Source of the DNA: Amphibalanus amphitrite
Taxonomy: Eukaryota; Arthropoda; Thecostraca; Balanomorpha; Balanidae
DNA length: 64,000 nucleotides
Assembly: GCF_019059575.1 (NCBI RefSeq)
Contig: NW_024881779.1
Location: 354,001 to 418,000, forward strand
Direction: 5' to 3'
The notes under the pieces are model-generated. The model was not told the origin of the DNA. It saw only the letters and a program-made list of their open reading frames with translations, and made no database searches. A program made the translations under genes and the position numbers. Positions 20,151 through 31,110 of this stretch are shown in pieces; positions within the stretch are counted from its first letter, which is position 1; every line of letters starts with the position of its first letter.

Positions 20151-21300
20151 GCAAAGAGAGGCACACCGTATCGGAGGCACACCGTATCAGAGGCACACCG
20201 TATAGGCACAGGATATCGGAGGTTTAGGGTATCGTTAACGCGCGGTTCGGCTCACCGCAGTGTACCGATGGTCATTCAGTTACGCATGGAGCGGTTATGC
20301 GGTGGACCCGCTTCATCGTTCGCTGATCATTATTTAAAAGGTGCACTGCACTTTGTAGTGAGTTTATCGTTATATGATTGATAAGGGGGGAAACTGATGA
20401 CGGCGTTTTAATTTCATACGGAATGCAAGCTGCAACATTTCTGTAGATGCACTTTAGGGCGGCCGGTGAAGTTCGTTTTGCTATTGAGACACTACAAGGC
20501 ACAAGCCGGCTATTATAGGCTAGCGGCGGTAGCGGAAGATATATCACTAATGCAGTATTAACGACCTTAACGGATACGTTTCAAGCTACTTTGATGGCGT
20601 GAATGAGGATGATGCTTTGGAAACGTTTCCAGAAAGCTGGCGCCCCCGCCCTTCCGGCTAGTTCGCCGGGTCAGTGGTGATGTTACGTTTTCAGGGGCAG
20701 TTAGCGCACCTATTAGATATCATGACATCATCCTAAACGGCTGGAGTTCGCCTACCGTCCCTGTTTATCGGCTTGTGCTCACTAGTCGTAATTTCGATTG
20801 CTTGTAGAGCAGACTGAAAATGAAGCCATTCGGCCGACGCAGGCTTATAATTACGTCCCGCCATTGACGGAGTAAGTTTGCCAAACCGCTCGTGTTTAAA
20901 AGCAGAGAGGCCATTACGGGCTGTCGGCTGTCGGCTGGCGGTGGGGGCCGGGCGGTGAGCGGGGCCCGCTGCGCTGTGTCCCGGGGGAGGTGCGCCGGAC
21001 GGGCCCCGGCCCGCGGACGGAGGGCGGCCCGCTACTTAGCTGCTGATTACCGTGTCAGCCGCCGACCAGCGGCGCATTGACTCGCTTCATTCAGACTGTG
21101 TGTGGCCAGGACTCGAGGACGACAGTCATTGCCGTCCGCCCGTCAGCCCATCCAGCCTCAGATCAGGTCCAACAGACGGTCCGTAACGCCGCAACTGGAC
21201 TGATGGTGATATAGGCAAACCTGGTGGAACCGGACAAACCGATCCGACACACATGTGATAATGGGAGGTCTGATTTTTGGAAAATGCAACAATGCTCAGA
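20151..21300. repeat. Intergenic with a 17-bp triple repeat; GC-rich patch
   Basis: GAGGCACACCGTATC-type units repeat three times at about 20156-20206, right at the LINE 5' junction. A GC-rich section lies at 20925-21080. No supported gene. Confidence 0.5.
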
Positions 21301-21301
21301 T

Positions 21302-21310
21302 ACTCCTCTC

Positions 21311-21370
<60 letters not shown>

Positions 21371-21490
21371 CTCGCTTTTTTTCTCTCTATTCTCCCTTCT
21401 TTCTTTCTCTCTATTACCTTTATCTTAGTCTAAATGTAAGTCTCCTTCTCTTATCTTTGTCTTCTCTTCCTCTTCTCCTCTTCTCTGCAG
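21302..21490 (+). repeat. CT-rich microsatellite ending in a splice acceptor
   Basis: A TCTC tract with T-rich interruptions runs about 190 bases and ends TTCTCTGCAG at 21490, a strong polypyrimidine tract plus AG. Confidence 0.8.
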
Positions 21491-21750
21491 CTCTCCGGCC
21501 AGTTACCGACTCTTTCCCGACGAAGCCCTCCCGGCTTTACGAGCTGTCGATGACCTGCACTTGTCACAGCCGCCTCTGCCCTGTCGAAGCCGGCGCTCAC
21601 GGGGGACAGCGCGGCGGCCCGGCGCACGTGGGCCCCGTGGGAGGCGCCGCCGGCTCCCTCCACACTGCACTGGCGTGGAATGTGGACGCGCCGGTCCACA
21701 CTGGAGCGCCCGGTGTGGAGCACGGGTCTGCTCAGGGCCTGGTTCACTGT
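21491..21750 (+). CDS. Candidate internal exon, gene unrecognised
   Basis: 260 bp lie between the strong acceptor at 21490 and a GTGAGT donor at 21751. Two frames are open throughout. One begins with a natural-looking segment containing YRLFPDEALPALRAVDDLHL and then becomes Arg/Cys-rich; the other is Gly/Ala/His-rich. The splice sites are the main support. I cannot choose the frame firmly or name a family. Confidence 0.35.
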
Positions 21751-24169
21751 GTGAGTGCGCGCCGGCTACGCTCTGACCAAATGAGGAGGCAATGACATGA
21801 CGCCGGGGGAAAACTAGCATATTTCCATTAGGAAGAAACAATTTAAAAAAGTTACCATGGAATTAAATGCACTTTATCGGAACGTGATGCATTTAATACA
21901 CGATTAAACGGTGTCCCTGTCTCGCATGCCACACAACATAAATATGTAATAACAGGTGATGTGCACCTGTTTTCCACCTTCAGCGGTGTTTGCTATGTTC
22001 AATGATATTGTAGCTTTTAATTGTCAACATCTATTATCGTCAATAACCTGTGTCGAAATCTCACATCACTCGGCAACCGTATCATCATTAGTCACGTGAC
22101 TGCTCTAGTGCCGACAGACGAGGTCACGTGTCCGGTGCGGCGGCGGGCGCGCAGTGGGGATCGGCCGGCCGACGCGGGCCTAATTTTACGCGGCCATGAA
22201 TTGTTCACAGTTGGGTGTGCTCCCACGGCCGGCGATGTGTCAGCCGAGAGCTACCGTCACAGGCACGATTGGCTGCCGGGCCCGACGGGGACGGGGGGGG
22301 GGGCGCTGGGGGACGGGGCATGACACGCAGGGGATGGGTAATGGGGACGGACGGGGCACGGTCTCTGGAGGATGGGCACAGGGAGAAGGGCGGGGAGGTA
22401 CTTTCAAACATTTGTCGTTTTTGAAATGCGTACTGAGTACTGCGTAAGATAAATTGCACGACATTAATTAATTAACGTCTCAACCCGCGCCGTGCTGGGG
22501 CGGGTCGCGAGTTACCTAAGTGTGGAACTACCCAGCGCCGAGCCGGCCGGATGACGTCACACCACGGCCAGTGCCGGCGCGGCGGCAGACTGGCCGAGAT
22601 TGGCATGGTCTTAACTTGGCGAAGAGGCATCGGACGCCAAACTTCTGCTGCAGCTATAAATCACATTTCATGCGTTTCTTCCATGTGTATGAGCTATCAA
22701 GTCCTTCGAATACCTAATGTGTAGGTGAGCTTACCTGCATTTAGCAGTGTGTGCTATGCTATGTGGATGGGCACATCCGACAGTCGACACACTGCGCAAT
22801 GGATTCCGATATTGCTTGGCTGATTCGGCGGTGCCGGCGGTATATAGGGCCTTGGGCTGATTCTGGCTTTGTGTCTTCGAACGAACCATTGAAAGGGAGG
22901 ACGTCATTTTTAAAGGTTGTTAGGTGCACTCAAACGTTTTAAGATAAGCAACTGCTGATTGAATTTCTGGCGAGGGTTGGTGGAACGCTCTGTTTACAAA
23001 TGAGTATCTACCTACCTAGTACCTACTATACCTGCAGTGGCAAATAACTGGGTCGCGGTCAGTTAGCCATGATTCACGAAGTCCCTTATCTTTTATTAGA
23101 CTTATTAAGCCCAATGTGCAACATTTGCGTCTTTTCGCGTTGTACCTATCGGGTAGCAAATGAGAAAATCTGCTTCTTCTCCACAGCCCTCAATTCAAGA
23201 AACCGTCCTTTTCCTTATCGCATCATTCCAGAACATAATTTTCAAACATGGGTATCTTCCCCACAAAAAAAAACTGAAGCAGTTTCCTTCGGCTCCAATG
23301 CGCCGCTCGCCCAGGGAGACGGAAGTGTTATATTCTCGGCGGTCCAGTCTGCATTCTGCAGCACACTCAAACTTGGCGGACCCCCAGCGCACGACTGAAC
23401 GATTCGTATTGTTGTGAGTGACTGTGACAATTCACTGGTGGTTTCGGAATAATTAACAGGCGGCGCAGCCCAGTGCTTCTTACAATGAATTACAGTCGCG
23501 AATGCACTATTGCAGAGAAGAAATGGATTGAGCAGATGCCCAACCTCGCTGTATTATCAACTAAACATTAGGTACGCTTTACATTTTAATCAGGCAATCA
23601 TGTAAACAAACGACTTGCGAGTTGCGACCCTTCCGCCTTACATAACTCGGCAGAATGCCCCTGAGTCGGCTAAACTACACTGCATCTCTTCGAACCTTAA
23701 GTATTTTACAATTTACCACTCAGCTATGCAACAGGCTTATAATTCACTGCTCAAGTCTCAACCCCCTTTTCCCTATCATCTTTTTGGCACCGTCAATCGC
23801 CATCTGCGCTGCCCACTGTCCAGCAAATAATCCGGCCGTCTCCAGTTATCTAGCAGGGGCTTCCAAACTCAAGCGAACTCGCCGAAGTTTCGCCATTCAA
23901 TGCGCAGGATCTGTACAATTGAGTTTGAGAGCCTCTGGGTTGGCTCGGCGCGCCTGCGCCGCGCCGTTGGTCCGGCCAAGTACGCGAGTGACGTCATGCT
24001 ATAAGCGTCATCCCCCGACCAAAGTCACCAATCAGAGCCCTAGAACCGACTTGTAGTTCCACACTTAGGTAACTCGCGGGCGGGTCGGGGTACAAACGCC
24101 CCCCACCCCCAGGTTTTTCACGAATAGGTATCTAAAACAAAAAACGGAGGGCGGCGTGCCGCCGTTTTG
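21751..24169. other. Intergenic or intronic, no gene recognised
   Basis: It contains two CACGTG sites listed separately, a G-run at 22291-22303 and scattered short frames without support. Confidence 0.5.
22091..22130. promoter_or_regulatory. Two E-boxes including a perfect GTCACGTGAC palindrome
   Basis: GTCACGTGAC at 22091-22100 matches the bHLH-Zip CLEAR/TFEB-MITF core, and GGTCACGTG follows at 22122-22130, next to GC-rich sequence. This is a motif match only. Confidence 0.35.
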
Positions 24170-25560
24170 AGTACACCTGTTCATGCATCATTTACACACA
24201 TGTGAAAATTTCAGACCCGGGTCTTCAAGGTCAGGTCACCAGGTCACGTCAAGTGACCTTACCTAAGAAAAAGTTCAAAGCCTTGCTATAGCTACAACGA
24301 CTGAACGATCACTTTGAAACTTTCAGCGGTTGATATGAGTAATTGTATGCATAAAATGTATATCTCGGATTTTTTATGTGTGACCTAAAGTCAGGTCAAT
24401 TTTGCGACCTCTCCATTATAAGTCAATGGGTGAAAATTGAAATGCGCCTCTTTTGGACGAATGATGTTCAAAGCCCTCTCAAACATCGGTTCATAGGTAA
24501 ACATGACACACTGAATCGGAAAAATGCACATGTGACCCCTCTGTGTGCCCCTAAAGTCATCTTAGCAGGTCATGAACGGTTACCAGCAGTTTTTTGGCTA
24601 TAACTTTTGATAGAGACGCACTGGAGCGGTGAAAACTCGTCAGATGTGTTCAGCTCGGACGATAAGGATCGACTGATATGCAGCATGACCCTTTCTGGTC
24701 AGGTCATGACCTTGACCTGAGGTCAACTTTTTAAAAGGATCTTTCAAGGTCAACAAATAATTCATTCGACACGTCTCGACGAGAGGAACACGATGCTGCA
24801 AAAAGTAATGTCGTGGCTCTCTTGAGTCAAAAGTTATTGCCGAAAAACAGTTTTCGTAAAACGATAGGCGTTATCACAAGTGTATTCGCGGCCATTGGGG
24901 CGACGTAAGAAAAGAAGAAAACAATTGGCCCCAAGAACTTTAAATTATCAGTTAGCATGCACCTTTTCCTTGATATGTAGAGAATTTACCATTAATTGTT
25001 AGAGAAAATTGCATTTAAAATCTTCCATTTATGCTTTTTTCATCGTTTGCACAGTACGTTCTTTTACTAAGCTAGAAACACTAATTAGAAATAGTTCCCG
25101 CATCATCAAGAACAATAGGGAAGACTTGAAGTGAATACAATAATCTAAACGGTTTTGTAATCCATGTGAAGACACTTCTAAAATTGCCTGTAGAAATATT
25201 AAAGGCAAAAGTTCAACTTTTTCACAAGACGGATGGCTATAAACCTATTCAACGTGTGACAACTCAGCCGGTATTTCGTCGCCTACAGCCCAGCTTTCCC
25301 TAGTGACCGATAGAGGCGCTGCTATCGATGTCCGCCCGTGCCGCCTAACGAACGGCTATTTTTACAGTTTTGCCCTCTGCTGGAGGCTAAACCGTTGACC
25401 TGAGGTCAAATCTGAGAGCAACAGTCAGAAAGGTCTGTAAAAGGGCTATCGAATGCGCTTTTCCACAGCGCTGTAGCTCTATTGGTTCCCGAGTTATGGA
25501 CTAAATTTGACCTTTGATGACCTCTGGTGATCTGACCCTTGACCTGAACTAAAAATGACC
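24170..25560. repeat. AGGTCA-rich dispersed repeat block
   Basis: Many exact AGGTCA/TGACCT half-sites occur, often in pairs, for example at 24229-24262, 24692-24725, 24746-24752, 25396-25408 and 25509-25545. They are separated by 'ggctataacttttgatagag'-like phrases. The style recurs at 58400-59660 and, with different surrounding sequence, in the 478-bp satellite. No open frame is supported. Confidence 0.6.
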
Positions 25561-26199
25561 GAAGTGTTTCCGTCATTATTTTTGACGCTCTTTCGCTTGC
25601 CGCTTACCGCGTGTCGCTACGTGGCCCAGGAGCCGAATAAGAGGGGCCGTTTTCACGCCCCCCCCCCTCCCCCCAGCACGACTCGGAAAACACAGGCCAC
25701 CAGCACGGCGCGGGTTAACGGTTCTCTATTTCCTAGTTCGCGCTACGGATTGCTGTTCGTGTGAGTCTGATCAGGCAATGGTTTGTAGGGAAGTCCCCTC
25801 CCAGATAAGGTCAATTTGGTGCGACAGATGCCTCAGTCACCGGGAGTCAGGCATCCGTCGAACCTCGTCAATTATTTCCGAGGCCATCACGGATCGTGAG
25901 AAGCGAGTCATAATTGATCGGAACAGATCTGAACTCTGCTCTGTGATGGAAATAGCCAATCAGAATAGACATGCATGCAAACGTAATTCAATATTGATTT
26001 CACTAAAATGGTATAGGTAGTGAAGTGATACAAGGCTATAAACGACTACAGCTTGCCTACACTGATGTATTGATATGTTCTTCCACTTCTTAAATTGAAA
26101 TGACTAGTAAATAACACGTGTCATTCAATAGAAACACTTATCGTTCATTGACGTTCTTTTGCATTGGCCTACTTGTCGACGAATGATAAGTGGTCTTTA
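25561..26199. other. Intergenic, no gene seen
   Basis: C-run at 25660-25675. Otherwise unremarkable AT-balanced sequence. Confidence 0.5.
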
Positions 26200-26201
26200 T
26201 A

Positions 26202-27007
26202 CAGGGTGATCCAAAAAAATTGGAACCCCTAACTTAAAATGTCTGTAACTCAGAAAACTTTCACTTTATTGACCAATTGCAAACACCATTAGAAAGAACG
26301 TCCAATTCTCTATAAAACCAAGTTGATTGAACTTAATTATTTTTATAAATATTACCCTAGACATATGCCTATAAAATTTGTGTCACGAAACTCAGTGAAA
26401 CGGTTTTGAACATTATGCGCAAATCAGTGATTGACGGTTTGCTGTTCTGAGTTTCTGACCATGTCGCTTGTTGGAGGTTCATGAATAAAAGTAGCTCATT
26501 CACGTGCTATTGTAAGGAAAGGAAAGGCTGACGGCCTGCTGGGACCAGTTGTCCCAGAGACCGCTGGCCTGCGCAGTCGGAGCTGTCCCCAAGCAACTGC
26601 AGGCCTGCGTGACGGCCCACGGTCCCACGGAGCTCACGGTGAGCACATGGGATGAACAGCGGAAGCTAGAACGCGTGTATCTGTTCTACTCTGTGCTTCT
26701 GTGTAAACTTTCATATAATAAAATTGAATTTGGATGTGGTGATATTCGCAAAAAGCAACAGATATAGTGCTAACGGATTTCAGCGCATTGTTAACATTTT
26801 GCGATTTCGTTTCACTCAGTTTTCTGACGCTCATTCCAAAAGCTAATAGTGTGCCAATGCTTTACAACATGCATGCACCAATTTGACGTGATGTTTTAGA
26901 GGATTTAATGCTCTTTCGAATGTTGTTCGCAATTTGTCAATAAAGTGAATACTTTCGGACATATAGGCATTTTAAGTTAGGGGTTCCAAATTTTTTGGAT
27001 CACCCTG
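26202..27007 (+). mobile_element. Tc1/mariner deletion derivative (806 bp)
   Basis: The terminal inverted repeats (TIRs) start CAGGGTGATCCAAAAAA and stay similar for about 75 bp. A TA dinucleotide flanks both ends (26200-26201 and 27008-27009). The termini match the well-known CAGGGTGATCC mariner type. A short coding remnant (about 26545-26640) resembles the C-terminal end of a transposase (WDQLSQRPLACAVGAVP); the catalytic domain is missing, so the copy is non-autonomous. Confidence 0.9.
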
Positions 27008-27030
27008 TATATGTAGTGCCATGGATGGGT

Positions 27031-27410
27031 CTATTGTTTTCCTGTGGAATTTAATCCGGGCCGTACCACCAAATCCCACCCCTTGGAGAGCCCGCGCTCG
27101 GCTGTCCAGGTATCACCGCGCCGCGCCGGTCCTCGCGAGTCCGGCTGGCCGCTGCCACTCGACCGCGTCACTTCCGACGCCATTACGGCGCACGTGCGGC
27201 GCGTGACGCACCGACACGTGTTACGCCGCGCACTCGCCGGCGACACGTGGCCGCGCGGCGGGCACGTGCGGCCACGTGCGGCCCCTTCTGCGGCCCTCGG
27301 CGGCCGGACATGCAACCAGTGCTGCCTGTTCCGTCCGCCCTGCGGTCGAGGAGGGGGCTACGGTAACACCTACAGACGGGGACCGGTGAACGTATGGTAG
27401 GTGTGAAATG
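27031..27410. promoter_or_regulatory. CpG-rich segment with five CACGTG E-boxes
   Basis: CACGTG occurs at 27191, 27215, 27244, 27263 and 27273, five copies in 88 bp. The segment is GC-rich. It ends with a plus-strand frame containing TCNQCCLFRPPCGRGGGYG before a GTAGGT that could be a donor (27397) or a stop in frame. Confidence 0.4.
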
Positions 27411-28865
27411 GACAGCAATGTGAGCAGGTGAAAGGGGGAAAGTGAAATGACTGAGGGAGAATGAACAGGCGAGTGACGATTACTCAGAAAGGTAAGTACA
27501 AGGTGGAAAGAGCGAAATAAACGGATGACTGATAGAAGAGCAGTAACAGCGGATGGCACGGAGAAGGATAAGCAGGTGTAAGGGGGCAAGCGATGTGATT
27601 AAATCAGAAGCTGAACAGCACAGCAGGACAAGATGTGATGAAATATTCGACGGTAGTCATAGAGTAAACATTTTTGTATTGCCTTTTTCTTCCGTGCGTT
27701 AACGTTCGTCCGTGTAACAGCCACTCACGACGAGATTCCGTTACGTTACAGTCCACGGCCTCAACTTGTCTGGCTAAACATTGCGACGAAACCAAACCTT
27801 CCGTTACATCGCAGTCCACGGCCTCAACATGTCTGGCTAAAAAATTGCGATGATGATTACGGTACCGTTTTGGACATTGGCACAACGTACAGAACAGGTG
27901 AACAATGACATGTAAGTAATTGATTTACATGGTGACGCTGCTTTCTTCCTGCATATCTACTGGACGCGCATCTAGTTTGGTGTTCATATGCTATGCTGAG
28001 CTTTCGCCGCTACTGGGTTAAATATTGCCCCTATATTGCATGACAACGCTCTGTTCTGCATATTGGAGCAGAAACTTTTCCGTAATCAAAAGACAAATGT
28101 GAGTGTAAAATGGCTTTATTCCCTGCTCTGAGTTGTTTCGGCAGTATATCTTTGAAAACGAGGTGGGGATAAAAAATGACAAGCAGTCATAAGCGACGCT
28201 GATTCCGACTAACTGCCTTGGCTAACGCACTTACCTGGCTCAATGGTACACTGACATGCAGGACACACGAAAAAGCCAAGCAGCTCGGCCTGAGTTATGA
28301 AGCCATTAATGCAGCCGAGTAATTGGCTTAGTAGGAAGACGAGCAGCATGGAACGACACCAACGCAAACACGAAATGATGACGTACCGGGGGCGGGATCC
28401 GCCGTCAGATGTGACGGTTCGGGTGCACTCGCCGGTACTGACCGAGAGGGTGAATTATGACGGAGTGACTTAGTTTCGCATAATGAGACTGCATCCGCTG
28501 TTACTGTGACTAAAGCAAATTCACTTTTTCGAAGCAGTGAGTTTGGTTGCTACTTGCTACGCGACTAAAGCTACTGGCCATGTTCGTGTGAGATGTATGC
28601 ATATATATGTATTTCAAATGACACAGAGTTGACTTCAACTTATACATTTTATCGTAGTCTTTAGCTCCAGGGTGCAATAATAGACAAGCATGGTGCTTTT
28701 GGAAAAGTCAATCAATTGTCAATTTATGTAGGTAATAAATGCATGCGAGTTAACCAAATATATTCCAGGTACTCGTATATACATGTCACAACTAGTAACG
28801 AATTCTACCCTCTCGCAAGACCATCGCCGCCTCTCTCATCGGCGGGCCCTCTGCGGCAGTGGCAG
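27411..28865. other. Intergenic, one imperfect 62-bp tandem duplication
   Basis: A 'cttccgttac.. cagtccacggcctcaac' segment is repeated at about 27737-27790 and 27799-27850. No gene was seen. Confidence 0.5.
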
Positions 28866-29160
28866 TGCCGCCCCTGGCTCCCTGTGCCGCCCCTGGCTCC
28901 CTGTGCCGCCGCAACTGGTTTCCTGTGCCGCCCCTGGCTCCCTGATCCGCCGCCCCTGGCTCCCTGATCCGCCGCCCCTGGCTCCCTGTGCCGCCCCTGG
29001 CTCCCTGTGCCACCCCTGGCTCCCTGATCCGCCGCCCATGTCACCCTGTGTCGCCTTGGCTTCCTGTTCCGCCGCCTCTGGCTCCCTGTGCCGCCCCTGG
29101 TTCTCTGTGCCGCCCCTGGCTCCCGGTGCCACCCCTGGCTCCCTGATCCGCCGCCCATGC
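28866..29160 (+). repeat. 18/21-bp minisatellite
   Basis: Units of CCGCCCCTGGCTCCCTGTG, and a 3-base-longer form with GATCCGCCG, repeat about 15 times. Confidence 0.85.
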
Positions 29161-29297
29161 CACCTGGGTGCGCACGTGCCGGAAGGACGGCGGGACGTGG
29201 GACGTGAGTCGTTTCACAGACACCGCTACCGCCGACCCGTCACTTTTCATTACGGCCGCCCCACAGACGGACAGACTGGAGGGACCACATAGTCAGA

Positions 29298-29722
29298 CTG
29301 ACAGACAGACAGACAGACAGATGAACAGAGGGGTGGACGATACAGGGCGGAAGGAGGGTCGGATGGATAGCTCAGGAAGAAGGGGAATCACATCACGATC
29401 ACTATAATCACATTCATATTCATGATTCGCTTATTTATTTATTTGGGGTATTGGCTGATTCATTTTCTTTTATGTCCTATTTGTTTATCTAATTTTGCTA
29501 CGCGTGACGGTATGAGTTCTCATTGAATGACGAAGTCATTTAAAGCTCGCTGGTGGACGAAGAATGGTGTCCGATGATATTGGTCAGTGGACAGTGGACG
29601 GTGGTCAACGGATGGTGGACGGTGGTCACTGGTCAGTGGACGGCGGACGGTGGTCAGCGGACGGTGGACGGTGGTCACTGGTCAGTGGACGGCGGTCAGC
29701 GGACGGTGGACGGTGGACGCCC
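29298..29722 (+). repeat. CAGA microsatellite and GGTCAGTGGACGG minisatellite
   Basis: ACAG/CAGA repeat at about 29298-29322. At 29579-29722 short units of GGTCAGTGGACGGTGG and GGTCAGCGGACGGTGG alternate. Confidence 0.75.
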
Positions 29723-29984
29723 TATCGCGTTAATTGCCCCCCGTTCGTACGGTGCCCCTGTTCGTGCGGGGAGGGGAGAAGGGGTGTGGCGGACTGACCC
29801 CGGGCAGCAGGTGCGCCCCTCTCGCCGGCGGATCGATACGTCACTGATGCCGGCCCGCCCCTCTGTCCCGGCCCTCTGCCCCGCCCTCGGCCCTCTCCCC
29901 GCCGCCGTTCACACCCGGCTGTAATGAATATCGCCATTGGCCGCTCTAGAGGCAGGTGAGGGGCGGCAGGCGCCCGCCGTGCCC

Positions 29985-30200
29985 GTCACCCCAGCGCGCG
30001 CCTCTGCCGGGGCGGGAGACAGCCACCTGTCACCCCAGCGCGCCTCTGCCGAGCCCGGAGGCAGCAGCATGTCACCCCAGCGCGCGCCTCTGCCGGGGCG
30101 GGAGACAGCCACCTGTCACCCCAGCGCGCCTCTGCCGGGGCGGGAGACAGCCACCCGTCACCCCAGCGCGCCTCTGCCGGGGCCGGAGACAGCCACCTGT
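29985..30200 (+). repeat. 42-44-bp minisatellite, five units
   Basis: Each unit starts GTCACCCCAGCGCG, then CCTCTGCCGGGGCGGGAGAC. Unit 2 is the most divergent. Confidence 0.9.
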
Positions 30201-30299
30201 CCGACCCAGCCCTCACCGCAGACCGCGCCCCTTGGGATGAGTCCATTATGATGGACATTGGTCTAGCTTTATTTATCTAACTCATTTACGCGAATTTTT

Positions 30300-31110
30300 G
30301 ATCTTCATTTAACGCGAAATTACGATGGGTACCTCCAACTAACTTAAGCACTGCATCCTACTAACCGGTCTCCAGCAATGTGCCAAATTTGAGCACAATC
30401 GGCCCAGCCGTTCTCGAGATCTGGGACCGATTCGCGTTGGCGCACTAAGGCCCTAGTGACACTTGATTTCAAGCGTCACTATGCGATTTCGGTTCGCGCT
30501 GAGCCACTAGCCGATTGGTGTAAAATACCGCTTAGTGTCACTACAGTCAAGTGTCACTTGGCCACCTAGTCCTACTAGCTTCCTAGTGCGCCATCTCGAA
30601 TCGGCCCCTGGAAGCCGCACCCTGCATGTGCGCACGTGCAAATTGGGTCCCAACTGACTTGTGCACGGCACCCTACTAACTGGTCCCTAACCGCGTACCA
30701 AATTTGAGCGCCATCGGTTCAGCCGTTCTCAAGATCTGGAATCTACCCCTGCACGTGCGCACGTGCAGCAGCACCCCAACTGTGGCACATGGATATGCAT
30801 TGCCTAGTGGATGCCTGCTTACATGCCGACTTTCAGCGCTATCGGCCCAGTACGAGTAGTTACCGAGATATTGCAATTGTTACAAAACTGACACCGGCTT
30901 CGTTTTGCACGTGGCACGTGCATAAGGAGTCGCCTGCATGCATCGGGAATAGTCCAATGCTTGGTAGAAGAAATGAAGCTACCCTATAAAAAATACCGCA
31001 TGTAAATCGGTTAAGTGGTTGCTGAGATATAAGCTTCGCAAAAACTCATACTCAGAAATTTCCGCCAATCTAAGGAAAGACTACGCTCGCTTCGCTCGCT
31101 CCGTAATGAT
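30300..31110 (-). repeat. Second, inverted copy of the GGCTGGGCCGATTG repeat family
   Basis: It matches 5170-5930 in reverse orientation: CCGATTGTGCTCAAATTTGG-type blocks on the minus strand, TGCGCACGTGC motifs, and the CTCGCTTCGCTCGCT tract at the right end (31085-31100). It holds a 20-bp perfect palindrome CTGCACGTGCGCACGTGCAG at 30749-30768. Confidence 0.7.

Noticed and set aside
28783-29292. Pro/Cys-rich repeat protein on the plus strand and Gly-rich ones on the minus strand
   Set aside because: Translation of an 18/21-bp minisatellite, open in several frames at once.
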